64,000 nt of DNA from Eremophila alpestris peregrina. Taxonomy: Eukaryota > Chordata > Aves > Passeriformes > Alaudidae. The stretch spans positions 16,629,492-16,693,491 of the forward strand of contig WMCF01000012.1 in assembly GCA_009792885.1 (NCBI GenBank), read 5' to 3'. Of the stretch, positions 30,001-45,000 are shown one piece after another (position 1 is the stretch's first letter; each line of letters opens with the position of its first letter). The notes below the pieces were generated by a model that saw nothing but the letters and a program-made list of their open reading frames with translations, did not search any database and had not been told where the DNA came from. The position numbers and the translations under genes are program-made.

Positions 30001-33000
30001 TGACGAAAGGCAGCAAACCCTGCCCGGCCTCGGCTGCTGAGAGGGGTGCCTGTGTAGGACTTCAGCAAGAGCTGTCCCAGGGATATCCCGAGGAAGCAGC
30101 CAGACTAAACAAAGATCACAAGCCTGCTACAGACCCACACGGGACAAATGGAATGTTTAGCAACTCCCAGGAATGAGCACAATGCCTCTAGACAAAGTAC
30201 ACGTAATAAATTACACCTTTAGCTGCAGAAATAGAACCTATAACTAAGAGCTGAATCACAAACCTGGGAGTCTCATGTCACTCGTAGTTCTTCTGCTCTA
30301 TGGCCAAGCCTGCACAGCATGTCCAAAAAGTTCCCATGAAAAGTGACTTGGATGAGTTTTTATTTTGCTAGCCCCATGGGAAAGCACTTCCTAGGGGTGT
30401 GCAGAAAGCATTGCAAAGGTGCAGCTCCCAGAACACCTCCCAGCCCTGGCTGGGAGATTGCAGGAGTTCCCATTTAAGAGCTTGAATTTCTGGGAATTTG
30501 GAGCTGGAATGGGCTGCTAGGCACTGCTAAGACCCAGCCTGTTTGTCAGCTCAGGGAATTTGCAGGTCAGACACACTGCACGGAACACCACGCACCATGC
30601 CAAGAAGGACTCCAGCTTTCCAAAGGAACACTACTAAGAAAACTTTTGTACCCACACCTGCTCCTTCTCTCTGGTTAGAGCTTCTCTATGCCAAGCTGTC
30701 AAGGAAGGACTTAAAGGTGAGTTCTGAAGCTCTACAGAAATGTGACGCATTAGTTACACAGCATTACAGGGAAGGCTGAAAAGTCATTGCTACATGATGC
30801 AGCATGAAAGTACTTTCAAATCAAACCATGTGCAACAGTACAGTTTTATAATGTAAAATATATTTCTTATAATATAAAATCTATTTTTTATAATATAAAA
30901 CCTGTACCACAAAATGAAACTATTCTCTATCCCAGCAACACCAGGTTTTACAGGTACAGTTGCTCCTGCATTGCCACAAAGCAAAAACTTAAACATAATA
31001 TAAGCTAATGGTCTAGATCAGGTATTTCCGGACTCACTCCCAGTTATCCCACAGTACTCTGGGGAAGGAGCCTTTTTAAAACAGCTGGAGACATCAAATT
31101 CTGTTCAGTTTCAAATGGCTTCTATCAGCAAACTGGGCAGCACACGAAGTCCATCCATTTAGATGCAGGCACTGAACTACACTGATCCTATGCCACTGCA
31201 CAGGACAAGCAGGACACCAGGAAGGGAATGAAAATGATAGAAAATTAGAAAGGAAGGCAAGACCTAATGCTTTGCACTGCCATGTGCAAGCACTTAATGA
31301 AAGAGATGCACAGAGATGCACCTACTCTCCCTGCACACACGATTCATTTAATCTCCAAAAACGATTTGAGTATACCAGAGATATAGCTATTTCATGGAGT
31401 TATTAGAAAGCAGATAAAACTTGATGTAAATATTAAACTCATCCACAGATTTTTTTCTTCCCTCTAAGCAGCTCTCATCATTTTCCCATCACTCTAATAC
31501 AGACACAAAAAAGAAATTAACTTGGAGGTCTTGCCTGCAACTTACTAAACTAAACTAACATTTTTAAAAAGCCACAGCAAGATTCCAGATGCTCTACAGC
31601 CATCACTTACAAAGGACTGGAGGGTCAGACAAACTCCTAAAGCCCAGGAAAGGAAAACACAAGCAAGAAATGGCAAAAAAAAAAAAAAAATGAAATGCCC
31701 AGAATCACCGTGGGAGGATGAAAAAACAATAGCAGAGCATATACTGGGGTATTTTTAAACTCAGTTCTAAGGAGAAAGCCTTGTTATCCACGTATTTTTC
31801 AAATGATTTTTTTTTCCTGAGCAGGTGCTACAAACACCACTGAGATAATTAAAATTAAGCATGCCAAATTACTGCAAGGCTCAGAAAATACTCTGCTTAA
31901 ACCTCCTAAGGAGGCACATGGTCATACTCAGTTAAAGGGAACCCAAGTGTTCTGAACACCTGCACATCTCAGATCCCCTTTAACACTTGCTTGCAAATGA
32001 GAGGAATGCAACACAGGGAGTGCCTGAGCAGATGGCCAAAAGATTATATTCTAACTAAATCCAGCACATGACTTACCACCCGGTCACTCCCCACACTAGA
32101 ACAAAACCTACATCCCTTCACAGGGGACAATAAAGTGCCATGAAGGGGCTGTGGGAGAAATTAGAAGAATGGAAGGGTGCAGTTTTAATTACCACTTTTA
32201 AAAAGAAATGGAATGCTGAAAGCAGAGCATTCAAAATGCATTTTCCTGATCAGCTACTTGATAAATAGCTTCCTCGTCCCTGTGAAACACAAATGCAGCA
32301 TTAATGTGTTTTCAAGAGCACTCTAACTTCTACAGAAACTTTCCTCAGCTGAACAGCAGAATCAATACATAATTCCATTTCACTCTGCTTTTCTCACCTT
32401 TTCCAGGTGCTCAGACTTCAGTGTACAGCGACATGCAGCACTAGGTGCAAAGGTTGCTTAAACAACAGAAATAAGAGACCACAGCAAGGTGCTGATACTA
32501 CCCAAGATTAAGTCAACACACCAAATTCCCACCTGTGCACCCTCCAGCAGGCTTGCAGAAAGGAGGGGAACCCTCCTGTGAGGGATGCAATGGTTAGGTA
32601 GTGCTCCAGCCCTTCACTTTCTATTACTCAGCCTTTAGAAACAATTTTGCTGCCTGCACCAACAGCTGTAGTGCATTTACCCCACCGCAGAGCCAGAAAC
32701 TCAACACCACCTACTCACTTCTTGGAAGTTATTGATGAAATTGACAACAGGCTGGCAAGTGGCTCAAGACTGGCACTTTTAACAAGGACTGTTCTGTCCC
32801 TGGAGATCCCACCCTTTCACACAAGGTCCTTTCACAGAATGGGTCAGGTTGGGAGGGAACACAGTGGGTCATCTGGTCCAACCTTTCTGCTCAAGCAGGG
32901 TCATGATTGTGTTCAGAGGATTTCTGAATACCTGTAAGGAGGGAGACTCCATGACCTCTTTCCCTCCCCTGGAGACCAAAACGTGCACAGCCAGCCTCTG

Positions 33001-36000
33001 CACATTCTTATCTTCCAGCTGAGGGTAAGAAACCCTTTTCTCTCCCACTACTCGAACCCAAAAGGTGCTCCAGCCTGGAGGAAGCACAAGCCATGAAGTG
33101 ACCTCACCTGTGATTTTAACCCAGTCACTGTTTTGTTTCACACGATCCCTATTAAAGCCCAGCAGCATCAGTTATGCAATTAACTGCAACTCCAAGTGCC
33201 ATAACAGAACAGCAGTACTGACTGCGCCGTGAAACTCTTCCCTTCATAATCTCTAAGAAAGAAAAAGCTAGATAAAACAGTTTTTTTCCAAGTCTGCTAT
33301 AAAGATTCAATGTGACACAGCCACCTAGATAATCCCAGCCTGAGACAGGTGTAAAAAGAAAAGCCCCACTGCATTCTCATACATTTAGAGTTAAATTATG
33401 TTCAGAAGGAAGAGATTTCCCTGAATTAGCTTGGAGGAAGGATAATGGCACAGGAGGCCGAGGGACACACCACCACTCAGCAGCACCTCAACAGCTTCTA
33501 CTGTAACTGCAGAGCTCAGAGCAGGGTCTCCAGCTTCTCCCAGCAGAGTCCTGCAGAGCTGGGGTGGTTATTGCAGACACGGCTCCTGCAGCCTCAGGGG
33601 CTACTGACACACACAGAATTTAAGTCCCATTCATTACTTCATACTTTGTTTTCCTGCCAGGCAAAACAAACCACAGGTTTACATATAAACACAGTTCCAC
33701 TCAAGCAGGAAGAGAGTACTTTATGCCCCAGTATTCTCTTTGAGAATGACGTGATAGAAACACAGTGGTCCTTCATGGACCAGCAGTCCTAAAAGCTGAG
33801 ACTGAATTCACAGTACATGGGGGATAACATTCTGTTACTGCTTAATATGAAAGGAGGGCTGGGCTGATCCGAGAACTGCTCTGCTGCCAGAAGGAAGAGC
33901 CACTGCAAAATGCCACTCTGCCTGGTAACAGGCAGAAAGCAGGAAAATTGTGCAGATTTTCAACAGTGCCCAAAGAACTAAGGTTGCTTCTAAGGACAGA
34001 TCTTTTCTGACTTAGTATTGAAACAGTCCTTCAAAAATCCATTACCTCTTTGATTGAGACAACTGTGGGGGAACCCAGATAGCCAAGTTTACCTCAATTG
34101 AACCGAGGGATCGATCTGCTTTAATAAGTAGTCTGGAATAAATGGAATAGACGTGATATGAGTTCATTAATGTTTAATAGTTCGTAGAAATGAAAAAAAC
34201 CAAAACAACCCAACATACCACAAAGCACTTACATATTGCATTTTCCAATCATGTAGGAAAGAGCTTTCTTCAATTTGACCACTCTGAATGCCCACAGGAC
34301 AGATTGACTTGCCCTTCCCAAGGCCTTGGGAACCATGTCAAACAAAGGGAAGATACATTCCCTTCAGCAACCAGCCATTACTCACATTACTCAAGGATTC
34401 TTCTCAGGAAGGGGGTGGGCAAAAGAGAGTTTTTAATCTTTAGTCTGTGATAGCAAATTGATCTACCCAAGAGATTTCTGTATTGCCAGATGTCTTGAAA
34501 ATGAATTAGAACCCTTCCTAATTCACGTGAATTAGCATCTTCCTGCTCAGATGATCTGCAAATTCATTACCCTGTCCAGAGGCACACAAAGCTAGTAAGT
34601 TTATTTGATTTACAATACAATTTCCAACAAACAGCTTTCTACCAGCCACTCCACCCTTCCTGCCCACTGGACAGTGACTGATAGCAGCTGGGACATGTGA
34701 CTGCTTGCAGGGTTTTCCAAATCTCTGTGCTAACGAGACACATAGTCAGTATTCCCATTCAAGGTTCACCACCATTTCATAGAGGATTTCCAGGAAAGTA
34801 CTACATAATGTACACATTCCAGTGACTCCCCCACACTGTCAAACCTCACTAGATGCTCCCCTGTTCCTCTGTAAATCCTCTGGTCAGTTAAGATCCAGGC
34901 CTTGCATGCACACAGAAGTTACAACCTGCAGAAGACAGCACCCCACTTGCTCCCCTCCATAGTCCAGACACCCCACAGCTTGGGGCTCACAGCTAAGTCC
35001 CAAGGGGATATTGCTGCCTGTTCCTGGTTACTAAACTTGACCCCAACATTTGTTTCTTGCCAGAATTTTCACTTGTACGGGATGAACTTTCATGAGCAAA
35101 GTACTAAAACCTAAGCAGAAAATGCCTAGCTTTTATATGTAAAAGCCATCTATATAGTCTTGTCTAGATCTCTGTTACTGCCATAGCCCATGAAAACCAG
35201 AACAACACAGCACAGTGACTGGATATCTGGACTATTCCTCAGTATTTAATGCACATAAACATGGGAGAGCTTGCAGGACAATATGATGGCAAACCCAAAC
35301 AAATCTCAGCAAATCCACAGTTAATACATTGTGTCGATCCAGTTATAAAATTAAAGATATGTACAACTATTTTGCTAAACCATCCAGTCTAATCCCCTCA
35401 GTGAAGCAGGTAATTTCATACCTCTTGCAAATTTTGTTACCTTTCAACTCAGCTTTTGCATAAAACTCTGCAAATGTGTGCAGCACAGCTCAGCTTGCAT
35501 CATAGCTTCATAACATTCCACTTCTTCCACCCCTATGAAAGTTATTACATAACGTAAACAGAACAAATTTTAAGACTGTGTAGGAAACCCTTTCTGGCAT
35601 TTGCACATACTCCCCACATTCTCACAGTATACCTGGAGGAGCAGATCCTCTGGCAAGAGATATTTAACTTTTATAATGAAAGTCAGTCCTCGTCAGCAAA
35701 AGAAGCCTTCTTTTAAAAGGTTCTACTTTCCTAAAAGGTATTTCATGTGACAGAAGGGGTGACAATTTACTTTCTACTCTGGTTTAATGTGCTAGGCAGT
35801 TAATGCAAGTAGACTTCTAAACACTTTCAATGACAAAACAGATTTAGACAGTTAAGAGACACATCTGGGTCTTGTTTACAGGTTAATCTGTTACCAGATC
35901 TGATCTGACACACTGACTTAACATCACACAGATTTTCAGCTTCCTGAACTGAAGGGTTTCTTATGTATTGTTTTTGTTGCACAGCTCAAAACTCACCTGC

Positions 36001-39000
36001 CTGAAATACTCCTTGAACTATTTCACCAATAGAAATTCACAGGTAAAGAAAACACTACTGAAATTAAAAAAAAAATAATAGTGCTCCAGAAGATACGGAG
36101 ATTGCAGTTGTGAACAGTTTCAGACAGAAAAATGAAATGTATCTCAAACACAAACTGAATTTTACCAGGGAACTACAGAACAGGAGAAGCAGAACTTAAG
36201 CTATGTATGCAACTTGTAGAAGGCAACTGTGACAGGGGACTAAATGCAAAAGGAAAACTGAAGAGGTCTGCAACTGATTCCTTCCTTTACATAGGCATCA
36301 GATTGCTCTTCCAAATTCTTACACCAGCATTTCTCAGGAAAGTAGTATCAGGATGCAAGGTCAGGCTGTTGTTTGTTAGTTTGAAAACAGTAATTGAAGT
36401 ATAGCAACTAGGACAGGGTTCACAGAGAGGCAGGGAGGGAGGAGATTCACAAAACAACAGGTCCCAAAACCCAGAAGTACCCTAATCTCTGAACTTTAAG
36501 TTTTTACATTGATTTTACTAAAAAGCTAGCACAGAACAGGATCCACACTGCCAAAATACGTACAGTACACCAGGACTATTCAGCATTACAAGAGAAATCC
36601 AGCATTTTAAAACATGCACATCATTTTATCCAAAAAAAGCCTCAAGAGATCATAACAATAAAATGCTTAAAACATTGATAAGCTATTTGGTAAACCACAG
36701 CTCAAATCTTTATTACATTAAACATTAGCACTTAGTGGAATTTCAGCTTTCCAATAGAAGCTGCAAGAAGTTTGCTTACAGCTGATTGCTGAAAAAGCTT
36801 CCTGAAAGGCAGTAGGAAGCATTCAATTGATTTCAGATAAAGAGCAGCTGAAATAAGCTTGACATTATTGTTTTTTCTGTCCAGGAGGGGGAAAAAAAAA
36901 AGTGTATTCATGAACCATACAGCTAAGAAAGCTAGAATCAGATGTTGGAAGCAGTAAAGAAACTAGGAACATGCAGGTCTTGAACTTTACAACCTCCTGA
37001 AACAGATGTGCACTGCCAGTGAATCCAGAGCATCAATGGCCCATTAAATATTTTCCAGTTTTCACAAGAAATATACTTGGAACCAGAGAAAGTGCAGAAG
37101 CTTCTACATCCAAGCAGCTTGCGTGGTGAAACACTGAGCAGAAGAGAGAAGGAGGAGGTGGGAGATGAGGAGTGGAATTCCCAACACCAAAACACCGTTA
37201 CAGAAATTCCCATCACTGCAGATGCTCTTCCAGGCTCTGAGTGTATCTAAGCCTCTTTATCCTGCTTGCATGGTCCTCCCATTCAGTTGGCAGGCAGGCA
37301 GTCTCAGGACTCCAGCCAGCACAAAGCAGACTAACCCCCTGAGTTCAAGTCATCTTTCAGGTAATTACAACAATAATCAAGAATTATAAGTTATCTTTTA
37401 TCAGCTTTGGGACTTGGTGAAATGACAGCCTCCCAGTGCCCAGACAAAAATCTTTCCTCTACACAATGCATTATTGTCCTCAAGGGTTGTGCAGAAAGTG
37501 TTTGGTCCAGCTCTCAAGAGCCCCACAGCCAGTGCTGGAGGACGAGGTGCCTCCAGCCTGCATGCTGCTCTGCAGAGGGCCCTTTACCTCATTGCTCACC
37601 TTTTCAATTTATCTGGCAATAATCATAGTCTCAGTGCACACTGACAAGGTAATTCTAGCAAGAGTCAGCATCCTCAGATGCTTATTCAGAATTGTGCTTC
37701 GCTCCTTCATAACGTTCCCAAAGACACGCTAACATCTACCTGAAATTTCACTTTGGTCCTAGCTGTCATTCAACAGCCACTTGCCTAAGCCAAAGACCTG
37801 AGCTCTGAGACATGATGGAGCATTCAAACTATCTTCAGGTGGTTCTGAAGAGAAAAGGCTCTGAAGTGTAAATCCTATTTCTCCACAAACAACCAAGAAA
37901 CACAAGAATATTCACAAGCAAGGCGACACAGAGACCCTTTTTGCTGTCTCAGAGATGTTTGCCTTCTGGTTACTACCTCTCCTCCTACCAGCACCATAAC
38001 AATGCCAGTCAGATTTGTAATTCATTGCTCCCAAAACATCAGTTGCTTCAATAAGTCTGACAGTCTCACTGCTCAGATTACATGTTAGAGTTTCCAAAAA
38101 CCACTTTGACGTCAACGACATCTTGCACCTGGGTCCCAAACCAGATGTGATCTGCTCTGCAGATCAAGGGAGTCCTTCCACACCTTCAGCAGGAGTTTGT
38201 ACTAAGAGAAACTGTATCATGAGAAGCGCGGGCTGCAGATATCTTATCCATACAAACATCCAGACAATTACCAGAAAAGAGCATGACATGATGATACAGA
38301 AGTACCTACTCTACAAATTAGTATGCCCCTAGGCTTAGGATCCAGAGGTGACACTTTCGAAAGTAATTTCATACAGTCTGTCCTACCACCAAACCTCCTC
38401 CATCACCAACATAATCAATGCTGAAGGGTGCCAACAATTTCAGGTGAATTCCACTTTGGTATTTCTTCAAAAGCAAATGGGAATACACGCTTCAGACACC
38501 TTACTTCATAGTTTAGCCTTTTTTGCTATACATATTTTTTGTTACTTGACAAGCAGTACCGGATGTTTTAAAGTAGACACCACAAGCAAACCTGTATCAC
38601 TCTGCATCAAGAAGAAAGGGACTATCAAAGTGAGGCAAGATGCTTTGCTATCTGACACAGCTAACAGAGACTGACTTTTTTAAAACTGAAGAGCCCCTCC
38701 CCCAACCACAACACACAAAAGAAAATCTTTCAAATTTTGTGGGGCTCTAAGCAGAGAGCTAAGTACCTTATTACTACCATCACCAGTCCTCAAGGGCAAA
38801 CACGTACACCTTAGCTGACTGAGTAATCCCTCCTAGCTTTACCCTGACCTAGCACAGGCAGGTGAGCATCACCTCCAACTGACTGGTCTGGATCAGTTAT
38901 ACTTTCCTTGAGAAGTGGGAAAACAAACACAGACTGAAGTTTTGTTACAAGTGCTTACGAGTCTGCTTCTGTCCAAAGTTTGCTCTCCAAGGGGCTGGGG

Positions 39001-42000
39001 AAGCAGAGCGTGGTGATGGAGAAATGAATTGATACTACATGTGTAACAGAACACCCTGCGAACAAAAAGAAAACTGAAGACTTAGCCAACTTCCCTGATT
39101 CCAGAGAATAGCTAAATCCACCTATATACATTTATCCTATAAGCAATTAAATCAGTTGCTAAAAAGCACAGCTAGGAGAAATCCTTGCAACATCTATTAA
39201 TTCATTTTTTTGGCTGCCGAATACAGACACATCTCTGAAGATCCACCAAAGTTTCTGCTCAGCAGCTGCTTTGAACTGAGCAGTGAGGACAGGAACAAAA
39301 TCTCTTATTCAAATCACAGAGATTATAAGAGGTTAATCCTCCTGACGCTGGCAACACAGACAGCTCTGTCAGGCGACCTGGTTCCCCAACCAAGAGGTGA
39401 ACTAAATAGTAATCCAAGCTGCCACGCCTCTCCAATATTCTCCTGCAGCCTTAATATTATTAGTCAAAAAGCAGCTTGGGTGCAGTGTACTACAGCGAGT
39501 TATTGTGTGTCCCACTCTCTCAGAAGATGCATTCTGTTAGATTGGGCTTTGGTCACTTTGCCTTAAGAGGCTCCCTACAGGTTACAGATTTCTAATGAAC
39601 TTTTAACTGTTTTATGATCAGAAAAGACAGCATCCTACTCCTCAATCTGTGCTTCATCACCGAAAAAAATAAACATCCACCAAACCTTACAGAATTTTTG
39701 AATATGTAAGATACACACTACTGGACAGTGCAGTGAAGGAGGCTTCTAATTTTCAGTGGAATAATATGCTCTTTTTTCAAATTCTGCAAGGTTCAGAAAT
39801 GCATTATTTTAAGTTAGTGGCAGAAATATATAATTTTAAGTTACTGGAAATGCCTTCATTGATTAGGAGAACAAAACCCACACTATTTAATTTTACACAA
39901 AACAGACTGCAACTCACATATGCTTCCAGCTGCCAAAGACTAAGGAAATATGCATAATGAAAGCCATATCCTTGCACCAGAAGGCAGGAAAAGAGACAAA
40001 CTGATAATGTATCAAGTCTGCTAGGAGCCAGTCTGAGCTGGTAAACTGACTTTGATGACAAAGCAACAGCTCAACTGTTTATAATAAAAGCATGGGGGGG
40101 GGGGAGAAGAGCAAATATAAAATTAATTTTAAACTCCATACATAATGAAAACCCCTTAACAGTAATTCAGAAACCAGATGAATGGAGAAATTGGTTTCTT
40201 CAGGTTTGAGGGGAGTGGATAGGCATATTTATTTTGAAAAAAGATACATCTCTCTACGGAATAATTTCTTCCAAGACACAGAGCACATGCAGCTTCTGCT
40301 CAGATGTTGTACACAGAGGTAAAGGCCACTTAAATTACTAGAATCTTGCCAGAGTTATTAGATCAAATCACACAGCCTGGTCACAGCCAAGGTAACAGCT
40401 GCTAGAAGACACAAATACTGTGGTACCAAAGAGGAAAGAGCAGAAATGACAGAACAAAACCACTTGTGTGCTTGCCCTTTGGCATATGCTTTTCTCCTGT
40501 CAACAAAAGTCACCTGAACAGTCTCCCCAGTGACTCAGGTTTCTACACTCCCTGTTCAGATTTAGTGTAAACAAGATGCACCCTGGAAAAAGAGTTGCTG
40601 ACTAACCACACCAGTAGTGATTGCCACCTAATCACAGCCTTGGTCTATTTTCTGGTAGTTTCGATTTAAGTTACAGGATTGCAAGCACTCAGCCAACTGG
40701 AACACAGCTACTTGTCAAGCAGGACTGAGCATAAGCTTGTCCTGAAAGGCACACAGATAAAAAAATTATACTAACAAATATCACTGCTAAACTTCAGAGG
40801 TCTAGCATATTCACCAAAAGAGAAACTCAAAAATAAAGCAACAGCACATTTGTGGTGGATTCAGCAAATTCTTATATTTATTTTTTTAAGAAAAAACATC
40901 CCACCATGCTACAGTAAAAGATAATCTTCCAGGAAAAACAGTGCTTCTGTTTTCCACACCATATAATGAAGGAGGATTGGTCTAGCATAAAAAATATTTT
41001 AAACTAAAATAGTAATAAAATTTTATTATTATGTTATTTAATATATATTAATATGTCTGGATATATAATATATTATATATATTTAATATATATATAATAT
41101 GTCTGGATTCACAAACCAGAGAAAATATTAATATCTAGGAGACAAATAAGCTTGACTGTGAATGTTAAGAGAAAGTAAAAGAACTTGTTAGGATATGAGT
41201 TCTGGTGTGACTGAATGAGATTCCAGGAACGAACAGGACACCTAATAAAAAAACGCTGTTGGCAAACTACACCTTTCACAGTCTGATTTTAATCTTTACA
41301 TTTACAAACTGCTCAGACAGTACTGGTTCCTGAAGGACACCCACAAATTGCAGATAGGACAGACAGACTGCCATCTGAAAGAGCTGTGCCTCACAAACAC
41401 ATCAGCACTCACTGAATCATAAGAAGGTCTTACTATTGTCAAGGAGTGTGCCCAAGACTGTTCTTCTGAAAGCCATGCTGCTTGCTTGCTTCTGGACCTC
41501 CATAAAACATAAGGTGAAAATCCACCAGGTTCAATAAGAATCAAAAAGATTAACCAAAAATAAAAAAGCCTTGGGTAAAAAAAAACGAGTATGAGCAAGT
41601 TCCTTCACATGTAGGTTCTTTTCCTTATTATTAACATTTATAAATAAGGAAGATGCTACATCGAATTTTTACCTTAATATATAGTTTGTTTATAGCACTT
41701 AGTTGTCAGAACAGTAATTCACATCACAATAAAGTCAGTGAGGACCAACAAGGTTCTTTGGAAGGGTTCTTTGGGATCACCAACTCTAATGCTGCTTCTT
41801 CCAACACCTGGACCACTTACACTGTTGAAAATCATTCCTACCTTTCACCCAACAATTTAATTAATGGCATGTGTATACCTTCTGTATCTTATGTCAACAC
41901 TATTCCCCCTATCCATGTTTTTCCTCACTCCATGTTTAATTTCCTGATGTTTTTAAAGGACACAAGTCACAAATCCCATCAGCTTCTGTTTACAAGCATG

Positions 42001-45000
42001 GTACAGAGACACAAGGACTCCCCAACAGATCTACTTGCACTAAGTTTCACATTTCTCAGCAATGCTTGTCATTTGCCTCTAAGTGTATAGTTTTTTTACA
42101 GAACATCAACTCATTTTCATTCTCACTCTCCTCACTGAGCCCTTCCTGCATTATATTTATTTGCTTCAAATTTTACTATATAATTAGGACTTTTCTTAAG
42201 AAAGGCTCTGACACACATATTTGTATTCTTTCTTGCTATGACACAAGTGGAAGACATCTGTCTGCTTCTCCCACTAGTCTTAGCAACATTACTAGCTTCT
42301 GCTATGGCCAGCTCCTTATACTCTTTACAAGTCTTTGCCAATTCCAATTCTCTTTAAAAAGAAGTCTGTTATATGATTTGAGAGATACTACAAAAATACA
42401 AATAGTATTGTATGCATGCTTTCATCTAGAAACAAGAAGCTAGCCCAGAACAATCTTCCTCTTGCAAACCCATTTCACATTTCATACGATACTCTTCCAC
42501 ATTGCTTCGACCTGTCTATTAAATTTTTATTATTTTCTCTGAACAATTTATTTTAAACTTTCCATATCGTCACAGTCCTGTCTGCTTTTGAAGTCAAGAT
42601 CCATATTTACCCACATTTATCACTTATCTCCTTTATCTTCCTGCCTACCCACAGATCCATATTTACCCACATTTATCACTTATCTCCTTTATCTTCCTGC
42701 CTACCCACAGAAACCAAGTCTATTCCTCTCCAGTTAGGCAATGACACTGCTTGTTTGCAGCCATGGTTAAACTTCTGCTGGCAGAGTTCAGATTTTAAGT
42801 GTTGCATTTTTCAGCACTCTGGGATACAGACTACCAGACTCCAATGCAGGATATTAAAATTTTTCCTCCCAACCTTGTGCATCATTTTCAGTTTCATAAG
42901 AAACAATTCCTACAGTCCAGGGACCATACCCAGTCCAATCTTTTCACAACTCCCTGTCCCCGTGCACAGAAGTCTGATTCCTCCCCCAGTGGAGGCTGGC
43001 TGTTTCCCCCTTCCTTGTGACCAAAACACCTTCTGTTACCTGTTTTATTACCATTTTCAAGATTCCACCTTGTCAGGTGGAAGCCCCTGCCTTAGCCATG
43101 GACCTCCTGATCCTCAACATACACCTTCCTTTACAAACTGGTTTTTTGCCCACACCTCTCAGAGGTTCTCTGTTTGCTCAGCATACGCTGACGTAATGAA
43201 CAGGTGAATCATCAGCTCTGGGGTAATTTCCTAGGTGGAGCCTTTTCTGTTATTTGAGATGCTAATATTTACCACTGTAGCTTTCCTGAATTTCATGCCC
43301 TCCTCTGTATCCAACCTCCTCGCTCAACCAAAAAGCTTTTTCAGCTTCCCTGAAGGCTTGACAATTGCTAACCTACATGCTCATCTGTTTACCTTAATTT
43401 CAGTTGTGATCATTCAAACCAAGTTCACTTCCATGTCCAACTTCCCTGAAGTATCCCCTGTGCCTCTCAAAATCACATCTGCAGTTCACTCCATCAATTT
43501 TATGGCATCAATCAGTGTCTGAAGGTGAAACTGTCAGATAACATAGCTCCCCAGCCACGACCAACAGCATATATTCTCTGGTGTGGGGAGTCAATACCCA
43601 GAAATACTTTGCTCTAACCATGTTACGAGATTTTAACCCACATTTAAATCCTGGACTACGTGCAGTAGATCTCTTGTGCTATCACATCAAAATCTCTTAT
43701 CAGCTCTTCCCAAAGCAATTTCATCCCAGCTGGTTCTCTTTTATCCACACTAATGCTGCTTTACAATTTTGCATCACCAAACGACAGTGGAATTTTCCCA
43801 GTCACCTCTCTTCCTCTCTTTCTAGAGCAGGACAGCCCTTCCAACATCTCTGTTTCTCTCAAAACCCCCACTCATCATGACTCCTGCTAAACTTTAGGGG
43901 GCTAGTTCTGAGTCCTAAACTAACAGCCCTCTTCCCACCGCTTCAGCCACAAACTCCCCATTTTGCTTTATAACACGTATGTGTTGCACCCTCTAGGAAA
44001 ACTAACTCAACACTACTAATTCAAATGTTTTACATTGTTTAGTTCATATAACTGTAGCACCTGTCATTTCTGGATCTGGTAACCCCCACTTCATCTGCAG
44101 CACCAGCTCTTCCCGGATATTCTATGAGGAAAAAGAAATATACAATTGCAGGCCCTCAGGAAGCATGCACAGGGTTAACTCATATATATTCAAACTTCTG
44201 TCACGTGCTACTCTCCTCCAGTACAGCCTGAACACGTCTCTACATCTTTGACTAAAGTGTCGGAACAGTACAGAACAGTAACTTCCAACTCAAGTTTGCA
44301 ACAGAAGTAAAAGGTCTGTTGGTCAAGCTCTGTTAAACCACACTCCTCCCACCTAGCAAAAGTGTAACAATATACTGATTTAACACTGACATCTAATAGG
44401 TAGTGGCATGTCCTGATCTCTTTTTAACCGTGGAAAAATATGTAAACACTTGTCATTACAGTCAGATTACTCATAACATCCACTTGCCTCTACTCAAGTA
44501 ACAGACACTATCAAACTCAATTTTTCCCAATCCTTAAATACTGGAAGGGCAAGAAGTACAACTTTCTTAACAGCTTCTCCAACCTAAGGAAAGGCACACC
44601 AGATTCTGCTGTTCTGACGCTGAAGCTAGTCAACCACTTCAGCATAAAAAGCAGAAATTCATCTCATATGATAATCAACATAAAGCTGCCAAGAACCGTA
44701 GAAAATCCTTCATCAATTTTAGTTCAGAATCTGATCTTTTTCTGTTAGACTCTAGATTGTTATATTTAAAAAATACCGTGTACTACAGAGGGTCATATTA
44801 GATAACTGAAACAATCCATTCTGGCCTTATAACTATGGAGTTACTAAGCAGTTAATCTCCTCAAAAAATCTACTGAAATGGAGCATACACAGACTCCACT
44901 TACTTAATTTGACAGGTCAAAATCTAATAAAATTCTGCACATGCAGCAAGTACACCAGGTAGGAACAGCTGAGATAAAACTACTGTTTCATGCCCGGTTT

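Noticed and set aside
34060..34190. TGTGGGGGAACCCAG stretch resembling an LTR edge
   Set aside because: No matching second terminus, target-site duplication, primer-binding site or poly-A signal layout.
42755..43207. 150-residue plus-strand open frame
   Set aside because: Biased to Phe, Ser, Pro and Cys as expected from pyrimidine-rich DNA. It matches no protein I know and has no splice context.
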